A DNA stretch of 10,117 bases from JAJZOM01 sp046703545 (GTDB taxonomy: Archaea; Thermoplasmatota; Thermoplasmata; Thermoplasmatales; Thermoplasmataceae). Numbering within the stretch: position 1 is the first letter of the stretch; every line of letters begins with the position of its first letter. Of this stretch, positions 1-6,114 are shown in pieces. Where the stretch lies: the NCBI GenBank assembly GCA_046703545.1, contig JBJKSX010000042.1:1-10117 (forward strand). The letters are read 5' to 3'. The translations under genes and the position numbers were made by a program. The notes under the pieces were generated by a model that was given only the letters and a program-made list of their open reading frames with translations, had not been told where the DNA came from and did no database searches.

Positions 1-678
1 TGCGCCTGCCCATGGCTGGCTCTCGTCATCTGTGTTTATGTTCATCATGCCGCAGTCAACCAGGACTCTGGAGTTGTTTGTGCTTATGAGGGTGGCACTT
101 CTTCCGACCTCCCTGTGGCCTCCCAGCGCGGTAACTCTGACCCAGGTTTCTCCCGGCATCTTCGGTGAGTTGAGTTTCTCACCAAGATTATGGAGGAATA
201 GCTTTCTATCCTGCTTGAACTCCCTGAGGAATTCACGCATTTCCTTGACCGTACGGGAATGCATTGGGGGTGCCCTGACAACTCTGGGGGACCATTTTGT
301 CTGTTCCTTTATGGCCACAATGTAATCAGAATCCCTTGATGTGATCACAGAGGGCTCTTCCACTTCTATGACCGCCTCGCCTGTATCAGACTCAAAATAG
401 AGGTCCTTGAATCCAGCAGAGTCAGGGATAATCTCCTTGATGATCTTTTCCGCCTCTTCTTCAGGCACCATTATTGAAGGGTCGGGCCTTATGGGTATTC
501 TTCTTCTCATTTCCTGCGCTATCTGTTTGGCCAGGTCTTCCCTCTTTGAAAAAAGTTCAAGGTTCTTGGTGTAGACTACGATGGTTGGACCTTCATAGTC
601 AACTTCCGTTATCTCGTGCTCTGGATAAAGCCTGTCGAAAATAGCTCTTGCTTCTGATAGGTAATCTCTAAAAGACAT
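1..678 (-). CDS. Archaeal beta-CASP ribonuclease aCPSF1, N-terminal part (cut by window edge)
   Basis: This is the first 226 codons of a CPSF73-like metallo-beta-lactamase/beta-CASP RNase, a cytoplasmic enzyme that cleaves RNA 3' ends and in archaea serves in transcription termination. The frame is open from the ATG at 678 to the window edge. Residues 1-65 look like the first KH domain and 66-137 like the second, with landmarks IRPDPS (63-68), PEEEAEKII and WSPRVVRAPP (129-138). The metallo-beta-lactamase fold starts at about residue 178 (WVRVTALGGHREVGRSA, then VLVDCG). The zinc-binding HxHxDH motif would lie beyond the edge. Family members are about 630-650 residues, so roughly two thirds is missing. 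The second KH domain has SRDS (114-117) where relatives have a GXXG loop. The gene follows psmB after 45 bases and has its own TATA-like box. Confidence 0.9.
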   Translation of the reverse strand, partial: MSFRDYLSEARAIFDRLYPEHEITEVDYEGPTIVVYTKNLELFSKREDLAKQIAQEMRRRIPIRPDPSIMVPEEEAEKIIKEIIPDSAGFKDLYFESDTGEAVIEVEEPSVITSRDSDYIVAIKEQTKWSPRVVRAPPMHSRTVKEMREFLREFKQDRKLFLHNLGEKLNSPKMPGETWVRVTALGGHREVGRSATLISTNNSRVLVDCGMMNINTDDESQPWAGA

Positions 679-695
679 TGTTGGGAACGCCCCGA

Positions 696-705
696 TTAAA
701 TTAAA
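696..705 (-). promoter_or_regulatory. TATA-like promoter element of the aCPSF1 gene
   Basis: The minus strand reads TTTAATTTAA here, beginning 27 bases before the ATG at 678. That spacing would put transcription start at or next to the ATG, giving a leaderless mRNA, and no Shine-Dalgarno sequence is present. It lies in the short gap after psmB, so the gene may be read both from this promoter and by readthrough from psmB. Confidence 0.5.
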
Positions 706-723
706 TAATGATAGGGTTTAAAG

Positions 724-1365
724 TTAGACGACTAATTTATATTTTTTTATTCTTTCAATGACTTCTTCGTCTGAGAGTCTCTTGAAACCATTAGTCTTGT
801 CAATGACGGCAACGTCAATGAGGCCTCCTGATGCGGAGTCTCTTGCTTTTGCTGCTGTAATGCCGCGTATGGCCAGTTCTATGCCTTCGTCGACACTCAT
901 GTCCCTCCTGAACCCATTCTCAAGGACACCATAGACGAAGGGTGATCCAGAGCCGGTGCTGCAGTATTCGTCTTCTATGGAACCGCCCGCTGCATCAACT
1001 GAGAACAGGTGTGGCTTCTTGTCGTATCCTCCCACCAGGAGCTGGACCATGTATGGGTAGAATTTTGACTGGTTGAGCATGTTTGATAGGAGTGTGGCTG
1101 CGGCCTGTATGGGCATGTTCACTCTTCTCTGGAGCCTGTAGAGTTCAAGTTCAGCTGACATGTACCTGACCAGCACCTGCGCATCTCCAACCAGACCTGC
1201 TACGGTCATGGCTGCGTGGGTGTCTATCTGGTTGAGCTTGAGCCCCTTTGCCTCCTTGTGTGCAATGAAATGATCCATGGTAGCCCTCCTTTCGGTGGCC
1301 ATTACCACAGCATCTTTGACTATAATTCCGACAGTTGTTGTCCCGGTGTGTAAAGCTTGATCCAT
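724..1365 (-). CDS. psmB: 20S proteasome beta subunit
   Basis: This is the catalytic subunit of the archaeal 20S proteasome, a threonine protease of the cytoplasm whose inner two heptameric rings degrade unfolded proteins. The 213-residue length fits the family. The propeptide MDQALHTG (1-8) is followed by TTTVG, so self-cleavage exposes Thr9 as catalytic Thr1. Glu25 equals Glu17 of the mature enzyme, and MATERR (22-27), AGLVGDAQVLVRYM (56-69), STGSGSPFVYG and RDSASGG are all present. The sequence recalls the Thermoplasma acidophilum subunit throughout. Compared with that protein as I remember it, HKEAKGLKLNQID (36-48) carries two extra residues, so the catalytic lysine (Lys33) should be Lys43. 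The alpha subunit is not in this window. Unlike most neighbours the gene has a leader with a Shine-Dalgarno-like site. Confidence 0.97.
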   Translation of the reverse strand: MDQALHTGTTTVGIIVKDAVVMATERRATMDHFIAHKEAKGLKLNQIDTHAAMTVAGLVGDAQVLVRYMSAELELYRLQRRVNMPIQAAATLLSNMLNQSKFYPYMVQLLVGGYDKKPHLFSVDAAGGSIEDEYCSTGSGSPFVYGVLENGFRRDMSVDEGIELAIRGITAAKARDSASGGLIDVAVIDKTNGFKRLSDEEVIERIKKYKLVV

Positions 1366-1369
1366 TAAT

Positions 1370-1377
1370 TCACATCC
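1370..1377 (-). promoter_or_regulatory. Shine-Dalgarno-like site of psmB
   Basis: The minus strand reads GGATGTGA four bases before the psmB ATG, one mismatch from the archaeal consensus GGAGGTGA. It supports this ATG, which also gives the expected 8-residue propeptide, and shows that psmB mRNA has a leader. Confidence 0.55.
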
Positions 1378-1410
1378 TATTATAACTGACTTAGGCAGAA
1401 TTTGGTTTTG

Positions 1411-1418
1411 ATATTAAA
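1411..1418 (-). promoter_or_regulatory. TATA box of psmB
   Basis: The minus strand reads TTTAATAT, preceded by the purine-rich AAAGGGC that could act as a BRE. It begins 53 bases before the ATG, so transcription should start near 1390 and leave a leader of about 25 bases containing the ribosome binding site. Confidence 0.5.
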
Positions 1419-1600
1419 GCCCTTTGATCGGCGGCTCAATACAATACCATTCGACGGCCCATTCTGTGTTCCTAAATATGTCTAATGCCTTTAAAAAGGA
1501 TTTGTATGGTGGGCACACATTTTGGCAAAATATTCGGGCACGGAAGCTTATTGCCATATAACACCGTCCAAACTCCAAATGGTCTGAAGAGCAGTCAAGT

Positions 1601-1611
1601 TAATTATATAT
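1601..1611 (+). promoter_or_regulatory. TATA box of the CBS-domain gene
   Basis: TAATTATATAT lies about 26 bases before the ATG at 1631, the spacing expected of a leaderless archaeal promoter. There is no Shine-Dalgarno sequence. Another ATG at 1626 is out of frame, so the box also supports 1631 as the start. Confidence 0.6.
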
Positions 1612-1630
1612 CGATACGAGATACCATGTT

Positions 1631-2053
1631 ATGGTACTGTACGCGAGAGACATTATGAAAGAATACACGTTCATGCTTGGCGAAGACGTTTCTGCGAGTG
1701 AAGCTGCAAAGATCATGGGAAATGACCACGTGGGCTTCGTTATAGTCAAGGTTGATGACAAGCCTCACGGTATGGTCACCGAATGGGATTTTGTCAACAA
1801 GATCATCGCCAAGGGCCTAGACCCCAAGGAAGTGAAGCTGAAGGACATCATGACATCTCCCCTGGTATTCATTGATCCCAAGACACCTACGGACCAGGTG
1901 ACAGTCCTCATGAACAAGCACGGTGTCCGAAGGGTACCCATTGTTGAAAATGGAAGGCTTATAGGTGTCATAACCTCAAGGGATGTTCTCAGGATTTTCA
2001 AGGATTATATGGACAACCTGTCCGATGTTATCGCCAGATTCGGGAATTTCTAG
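1631..2053 (+). CDS. Two-CBS-domain protein
   Basis: This 140-residue protein consists almost wholly of two CBS domains, about residues 6-63 and 69-130. Each has the usual pattern: an opening DIM motif (ARDIM; LKDIM), a middle hydrophobic strand (GFVIV; RRVPIV) and the closing strand plus helix (HGMVTEWDFVNKI; GVITSRDVLRIF). Such pairs form a Bateman module that binds adenosine ligands such as AMP, ATP or SAM and often regulates a partner. No enzymatic, DNA-binding or membrane domain is attached, so the ligand and partner cannot be named. The gene stands alone between psmB (divergent) and the exonuclease gene (convergent, 28-base gap). Its TAG stop is followed by no clear terminator hairpin. 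Confidence 0.93.
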   Translation: MVLYARDIMKEYTFMLGEDVSASEAAKIMGNDHVGFVIVKVDDKPHGMVTEWDFVNKIIAKGLDPKEVKLKDIMTSPLVFIDPKTPTDQVTVLMNKHGVRRVPIVENGRLIGVITSRDVLRIFKDYMDNLSDVIARFGNF

Positions 2054-2081
2054 ATTCCCACTTCTGTGCAAATCTCATTAC

Positions 2082-2729
2082 TCACACCTTGAATATGTCC
2101 CTGAATATGGAAAGCAGGTCTCTAGTATCTCCCCGGCAGTATTCCTCGAAATCTGTGGAACCTGACCTCCAAAGCTCTTCTATAACTTCTCCGACATTCT
2201 TTCCTTCTTTGATGACCAGGTCCTTTTTCCTGTCCAGATCCAAATGGCTGAAAACCCCATTTGCAACCACATCTGACAGTTTCCTGTACTTGTAATCCCC
2301 ATCGATGCTTCCAAGAAAGTCGGAAACCACAGGCATCATGTCCAGGCAATAGGAAACAGAGAGATAGTACTTGAGATTCCACAGCTGCTTTTCATAGGCC
2401 CTCTGCCGCATCTTGAGCCTCAAGAGGGGTATGTCGTAGCCAGAATGGTTGTACCCTATGATTATGCCAGGCCTGAAGGATGCAATGAATGAATCAAGCT
2501 GTGATAGTATCCTGTCCTCCTCCTGTTCCGAATCATCCTGGGCGATGTAGAGCTCTGTTTTCAGCTCAGGATCGTAATAGGACAGTGAAACCGCAATTAT
2601 CCTCTCACCTGTGAGGAATTCACTGGTGTTTCGGATCAGGGTTTCCAGATCAATGGACAGCAGGCTTCCTATTCCGGCCTCATTCACGAACTGCTTCACA
2701 ATCTTGCTGTAATATTGGGCAGACAACAA
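2082..2729 (-). CDS. Stand-alone DEDDy-type 3'-5' exonuclease (RNase H fold)
   Basis: This is a predicted metal-dependent 3'-5' exonuclease resembling the proofreading domain of family B DNA polymerases but without a polymerase. All four acidic residues and the tyrosine are visible: Exo I is SIDLET (Asp27, Glu29), Exo II is GYNHSGYDIPLL (Asn94, Asp99), and Exo III is YCRGD (Tyr197, Asp201), the YX3D form. Catalysis is therefore expected to be intact. The length of 215 residues matches a single exonuclease domain. Substrate (DNA or RNA) cannot be told. The start is probably TTG at 2729: no in-frame ATG lies nearby upstream, the next methionine is inside the fold after Exo II, and a TATA-like box sits 28 bases upstream. 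The TTG at 2726 is an alternative. It is divergent from the next gene. Confidence 0.85.
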   Translation of the reverse strand: MLSAQYYSKIVKQFVNEAGIGSLLSIDLETLIRNTSEFLTGERIIAVSLSYYDPELKTELYIAQDDSEQEEDRILSQLDSFIASFRPGIIIGYNHSGYDIPLLRLKMRQRAYEKQLWNLKYYLSVSYCLDMMPVVSDFLGSIDGDYKYRKLSDVVANGVFSHLDLDRKKDLVIKEGKNVGEVIEELWRSGSTDFEEYCRGDTRDLLSIFRDIFKV

Positions 2730-2750
2730 GATAGATAATGCGCAAGATAC

Positions 2751-2759
2751 AAAAATATT
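2751..2759 (-). promoter_or_regulatory. TATA-like element of the exonuclease gene
   Basis: The minus strand reads AATATTTTT. The T-rich core begins 28 bases before the TTG at 2729, which would give a leaderless transcript starting at that codon. This is the main support for the non-ATG start. Confidence 0.45.
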
Positions 2760-2780
2760 GCCAAATGAAATAATGTAGGC

Positions 2781-2788
2781 TTTAAATC
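2781..2788 (+). promoter_or_regulatory. TATA box of the uncharacterised 131-residue protein gene
   Basis: TTTAAATC begins 29 bases before the ATG at 2810, the same spacing as for gdh. It predicts a leaderless transcript and shares an 80-base divergent intergenic region with the exonuclease promoter. Confidence 0.5.
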
Positions 2789-2809
2789 ACAGTCAGTAAT
2801 GACTTTCAC

Positions 2810-3205
2810 ATGAGATATGCTCAAAGAGACTTTGTTGGCAAGAACACAAACCTCGACAAACTGCAGAACCTGATACAGGATTTCTTCAAAGAGGAGGGCT
2901 TCAAGCTTCAATCATCAAAACATCCAAATGGTTACCTTATCCAGGCCAAGAAAGGCGGCATATTCAGGACTCTGCTGGCGGCAAACCGTGCATATACCGT
3001 TATAATTGAGGGCGAACCATCAAACTTCAAGATAAAGATAGGTGTAGGGGAATGGCTCAAAGACCTCGGAGTTGCCTCCCTTGAATCATTCTTCCTGTCT
3101 CCGCTGCTTGCTTTTGTGGAAGTGCCCGAAGCACTCTGGTCCTACGAAATAGAACACCATCTCTGGCATTACGTGGAAACGGAAATAGAACTGGGAATCC
3201 AGTAA
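2810..3205 (+). CDS. Uncharacterised 131-residue protein
   Basis: I do not recognise this gene with confidence. It begins with a charged helix (about 13-30, LDKLQNLIQDFFKEEGF), followed by alternating strand-like segments: GYLIQAKKGG (41-50), AYTVIIEGEP (61-70) and FKIKIGVGEWL (73-83). A hydrophobic stretch at about 87-106 (GVASLESFFLSPLLAFVEVP) could be a buried or membrane-facing helix, and an acidic helix ends the protein (SYEIEHHLWHYVETEIE). There is no signal peptide, cysteine pair or known catalytic motif. The pattern of lysine/glycine turn, strand, GxGxW and hydrophobic helix vaguely recalls small conserved proteins of unknown function from archaea and actinobacteria; that is only an impression. 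It has its own promoter and ends four bases from the convergent purC stop. Confidence 0.8.
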   Translation: MRYAQRDFVGKNTNLDKLQNLIQDFFKEEGFKLQSSKHPNGYLIQAKKGGIFRTLLAANRAYTVIIEGEPSNFKIKIGVGEWLKDLGVASLESFFLSPLLAFVEVPEALWSYEIEHHLWHYVETEIELGIQ

Positions 3206-3209
3206 ATTC

Positions 3210-4100
3210 TTACCATTTTTCTCCGGTTATGCGCTGGAACATATCCACGTACAAATCGGATGTTTTCCTTATCATTTCTTCAGGCAGAGCAGCTATTTCA
3301 GGCTCTGGCTTGTTGTTTTCCCTGGCCTCGTAAAGGTCCTTGTGGTAGCCGGTTGAACGATAATACTGCCTTACAAACTCCTTGCTGAGCTCCACTATTT
3401 CACCGTGCCCGTACTTTTCACTGTCCCAGAACCGGTCTTCATCAGCAGTTCCGAATGTGTCCACCACGATGGGCTCCCTGCCGGCGCCGAAGGCAAATTC
3501 CTTCTTTCCGTCAACATGGATGAGCCCTCTCTTGAGGACCTGCTTGTTTATCCTACGGTCAATCTTCAGGATGCATTCCCTCACGTTGTTCAGTTCAGAA
3601 CCGGACATGCCGCCTATTTCAATCGCCTCTCCCTTGGTCAGGACCCTGTCGTACTTCTCAAACTTGGTGGTGACTTCGAAGAAGGGGTCATCAAGTTCTT
3701 CACCATAGCTTGGGGCGTGGTTAAGGCCAAGGTCTTCCGGTGTCACCTTCCCTGATTTCACGCGGTCATACAATGAACCTGCCACATAGTATCTTGTTAT
3801 GAATTCCAGGGGGATCACGTATTCAACCTCATATGGGTTTCCCTTTCCCTCAGGCACATAGAATTTCTTAACCCTCATCTCGGTTGGAGAGGGCATCTCC
3901 AAGAAATGTGTTGATACCCTGGCGGATTCCGCAGCCATTTTGAACCAATGCGCGGATGTCCTGCAAAGGGATTCGCCTTTCTTTGGAATTGTGTTGGGAA
4001 TCATTTTGTCAAAAACAGAAATTTTGTCCGTGAATTTGAAAAGAAGGGTTTCGCCCTCGTCATAAACTTCTTTCACTTTGCCGACTCGTATGAGTTCCAT
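3210..4100 (-). CDS. purC: Phosphoribosylaminoimidazole-succinocarboxamide synthase (SAICAR synthetase)
   Basis: PurC joins CAIR and aspartate using ATP to make SAICAR in de novo purine synthesis. The family blocks appear in order: GKVKEVYD (7-14), DKISVFD (25-31), the TEMRVKKF segment (73-80), EFITRYYVAGS (99-109), TTKFEKYD (144-151), RGLIHVDGKKEF (191-202) and VVDTFGTADEDRFW (212-225). At 296 residues it is longer than the roughly 240-residue bacterial enzymes and nearer the longer archaeal/eukaryotic type. The block at 99-109 differs from the common GSG form, and the last block has DTFGT where many have DE plus TPDS, so it belongs to a divergent branch. No other pur gene is adjacent. A TATA box 31 bases upstream suggests leaderless expression from its own promoter. 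Confidence 0.94.
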   Translation of the reverse strand: MELIRVGKVKEVYDEGETLLFKFTDKISVFDKMIPNTIPKKGESLCRTSAHWFKMAAESARVSTHFLEMPSPTEMRVKKFYVPEGKGNPYEVEYVIPLEFITRYYVAGSLYDRVKSGKVTPEDLGLNHAPSYGEELDDPFFEVTTKFEKYDRVLTKGEAIEIGGMSGSELNNVRECILKIDRRINKQVLKRGLIHVDGKKEFAFGAGREPIVVDTFGTADEDRFWDSEKYGHGEIVELSKEFVRQYYRSTGYHKDLYEARENNKPEPEIAALPEEMIRKTSDLYVDMFQRITGEKW

Positions 4101-4123
4101 TTGGCAATAATCGCTTGGAGTGG

Positions 4124-4131
4124 ATATTAAA
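4124..4131 (-). promoter_or_regulatory. TATA box of purC
   Basis: The minus strand reads TTTAATAT within a longer A/T run, starting 31 bases before the purC ATG. No Shine-Dalgarno sequence lies between, so a leaderless transcript is likely. Confidence 0.5.
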
Positions 4132-4215
4132 TTTATGCATATGCCCCAAGTCCAACTCTTCTTCGGAGCTTTACCTGGAAATGCTTCTTGCAGCAGATGT
4201 GTCCAAAAAACATGA

Positions 4216-4223
4216 TTTAAGTC
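4216..4223 (+). promoter_or_regulatory. Weak TATA-like element before the methyltransferase gene
   Basis: TTTAAGTC begins 23 bases before the ATG at 4239, a little close for a leaderless start. It is 29 bases from an in-frame TTG at 4245, the third codon. No other promoter-like element is evident between purC and this gene. Confidence 0.3.
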
Positions 4224-4238
4224 GAGAATGGGCTTTAC

Positions 4239-5441
4239 ATGCTGTTGAGCAAGACAGAAGACTGGGCAAGGTTTCTTGACAGGAATCTCAGGAACCTGGA
4301 TTTCAGGAATAACACCAACGGAAGGATAGATCAGAGCTTGGAGCTCATCAGGGAAGGCAATGACCTGAAACAGATACAGGCAAAGCTAAACCTGGGAAAG
4401 AAAGAAGCTTCAATAATATTCGAACTGGCGCACTCGAGAATAAGGATACAGGGAAAATTTGAACGGTGGAACAGGCTCTGGATGGACCAGTACCTCGCGA
4501 GCTACTCCACTCCTGAAATTGTTTGCAGATACCGCGCAGGCAGAATCGAGGATTTTGACATCATTGAGGCCGGCTCGGGAGCAGGAATGCAGAGCATCTT
4601 TCTCTCAATGGCCAACAGATCAACACTCAGTGTTGAAATTCAGCCAGAAAGGTACAGGATGGCAAGGCTGAATGCACTTGAATACAAGACCGGAAAGCTG
4701 GATTTTGTAAACGGTGACATCTACACCCTTTCTTCGAAAGTTGACATAGACAGCAATACTCTCATATTCAGCGATCCCGCCAGGCCACAGACCGAGGGTG
4801 AAAGGGCAATGTCAAGCCTCATACCATCCCCGGAGAATCTCATAAGAATATTCGGGGACAGGACAGAGAACTTCGTCTTTGACCTTCCACCGCAGATGAA
4901 ATGGGAAAACATTGGAATCCCGGGCGAGAAGGAATACCTGTCCATTGACGGAAAGCTAAACCGCCTGACACTCTATTGCGGCCGGCTCGCCAGGGGCGAG
5001 TCGTCAGCGATAATGCTTCCAGGCAATATCCGGGTTTCAGGCAATCCGGGGAACCCCCATGAGGAAAACCCGCAGGACATAATGGAATACATACTGGTCC
5101 CGGATGTTTCAATTGTGTATGCCAGGCTGCTGTGGAAGGTCCAGCAGAATTTTGACGTCCACTATTCTTGGAAGGATGCCAGGAGATATTTCTTCACCTC
5201 CCACAAAATGCAAGATGAATTCCCTGGAGAACAGTATGAGGTTCTCTCTAATGGGAATTTTGAGAGCCTGAATGAGAGCCTGAAGAGACACGATGGCGGG
5301 AGAGTGTTCCTCAGGTTCCCCGCAGATGACCATGAGTATTATGAGATCAAGAGAAAACTGGAGTCGGGCCTTTCAGGGGACACGGACCTTTATGTTTTCA
5401 GGCGGAAGGAAAATTTCTGCATTACCAAAAAGGTGCAATAA
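4239..5441 (+). CDS. Class I SAM-dependent methyltransferase with THUMP-like domain
   Basis: A predicted RNA or protein methyltransferase of 400 residues; the substrate is unknown. An N-terminal helical region (1-105) includes KFERWNRLWMDQYLASYSTPEIVCRYRA, typical of this family. The Rossmann core follows: motif I is IIEAGSGAG (108-116), motif II SVEIQPERY (131-139), motif III NGDIY, and motif IV SDPARP (178-183), with a second loop FDLPPQM (214-220). The DPAR form differs from the NPPY of N6-adenine enzymes and is seen in methyltransferases joined to a THUMP-like domain. EYILVPDVSIVYARLLWKV (283-301) and the rest of the C-terminus fit that domain. The 45-base gap to ribA holds a TATA box, so it is probably a single-gene unit. 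Family assignment is from motifs alone. Confidence 0.85.
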   Translation: MLLSKTEDWARFLDRNLRNLDFRNNTNGRIDQSLELIREGNDLKQIQAKLNLGKKEASIIFELAHSRIRIQGKFERWNRLWMDQYLASYSTPEIVCRYRAGRIEDFDIIEAGSGAGMQSIFLSMANRSTLSVEIQPERYRMARLNALEYKTGKLDFVNGDIYTLSSKVDIDSNTLIFSDPARPQTEGERAMSSLIPSPENLIRIFGDRTENFVFDLPPQMKWENIGIPGEKEYLSIDGKLNRLTLYCGRLARGESSAIMLPGNIRVSGNPGNPHEENPQDIMEYILVPDVSIVYARLLWKVQQNFDVHYSWKDARRYFFTSHKMQDEFPGEQYEVLSNGNFESLNESLKRHDGGRVFLRFPADDHEYYEIKRKLESGLSGDTDLYVFRRKENFCITKKVQ

Positions 5442-5462
5442 CCAATTGATTGTTCGTGCAAC

Positions 5463-5470
5463 TATATATA
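5463..5470 (+). promoter_or_regulatory. TATA box of ribA
   Basis: TATATATA begins 24 bases before the ATG at 5487 and 36 before the in-frame ATG at 5499. The spacing slightly favours the first ATG as a leaderless start. It separates ribA from the methyltransferase gene. Confidence 0.5.
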
Positions 5471-5486
5471 TGGCGATAAAATTCTA

Positions 5487-6077
5487 ATGGAGACTCATAT
5501 GATTGAACTCTTTGCAAAAGCCAGGCTGCCAATTATGTCTGGAATGTTTGAGATTTACGCATTCAAGTCAGAAGACGAAAAAGAGCACGCAGTACTTGTG
5601 AAAGGCGATATAATGGGAAAGCAGGACATTCCAGTGCGCATCCACTCTGAATGTCTTACTGGGGACGTCCTTGGATCCAGAAGGTGCGACTGCAGGGATC
5701 AGCTTCTACGGTCGCTTGCTTTCCTTGGAAAGCAGGATTATGGAATGCTCATTTATCTCAGGCAGGAGGGCAGGGGCATCGGGCTTCTAAACAAGATCAA
5801 GGCTTACAGCCTTCAGGACGAGGGCTACGACACAGTCGAAGCCAACATAAAACTCGGCCTGCCTGTTGACAGGAGGGATTACACTTTTGCCGTGGAAGTT
5901 CTGAAGTATTTCAAGATAAACTCCATAAAGCTCATGACAAACAACCCTGCTAAGGTTGATTTCCTTGCTGAGAACAATATCGAGGTTTCGGAGAGGATAC
6001 CGATCAAGAGCACTCCCACCAAGTACGATGAATTCTACCTTTCCACCAAGAAGTACAGGATGGGCCACCAGCTTTAA
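5487..6077 (+). CDS. ribA: GTP cyclohydrolase II
   Basis: This zinc enzyme opens GTP to release formate and pyrophosphate, giving the pyrimidine precursor of riboflavin. The three zinc cysteines, Cys56, Cys67 and Cys69, keep the CX10CXC spacing (HSECLTGD to RRCDCRD). YLRQEGRGIGLLNKIKAY (90-107) binds GTP and ends in the catalytic tyrosine, Tyr107. Arg130 in VDRRDY fits the position of the catalytic arginine, and LMTNNPAKV is the conserved late motif. The length of 196 residues matches the single-domain E. coli RibA; no DHBP synthase (RibB) part is fused. This is the bacterial-type enzyme, whereas many archaea use the unrelated GTP cyclohydrolase III. Met5 at 5499 is an alternative start. gdh follows after 37 bases but has its own TATA box. 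Confidence 0.95.
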   Translation: METHMIELFAKARLPIMSGMFEIYAFKSEDEKEHAVLVKGDIMGKQDIPVRIHSECLTGDVLGSRRCDCRDQLLRSLAFLGKQDYGMLIYLRQEGRGIGLLNKIKAYSLQDEGYDTVEANIKLGLPVDRRDYTFAVEVLKYFKINSIKLMTNNPAKVDFLAENNIEVSERIPIKSTPTKYDEFYLSTKKYRMGHQL

Positions 6078-6085
6078 ACCTGCCA

Positions 6086-6093
6086 TTTAAATA
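6086..6093 (+). promoter_or_regulatory. TATA box of the glucose dehydrogenase gene
   Basis: TTTAAATA begins 29 bases before the ATG at 6115, predicting a leaderless transcript. It would also drive folD, which is closely linked downstream. Confidence 0.55.
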
Positions 6094-6114
6094 TTTTCTT
6101 CAGATATCTAAAGC

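Noticed and set aside
1522..1556. Inverted arms TGGCAA and TTGCCA in the psmB-CBS gap.
   Set aside because: Six-base arms with a 22-base spacer are expected by chance and do not line up with a promoter element.
1506..1658. A 50-codon plus-strand ORF starting MVGTHFGKIFGHG, faintly like the start of chorismate synthase.
   Set aside because: Similarity ends after about nine residues, it overlaps the CBS gene in another frame and covers that gene's TATA box, and it has no well-placed promoter or ribosome site.
4137..4144. Palindrome GCATATGC behind the purC promoter.
   Set aside because: An eight-base palindrome in A/T-rich sequence is common and has no second copy that I noticed.
4141..4215. 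A 24-codon plus-strand ORF with a CSRC motif upstream of the methyltransferase gene.
   Set aside because: It is very short, lacks a correctly spaced promoter or ribosome site, and one CxxC is weak evidence.
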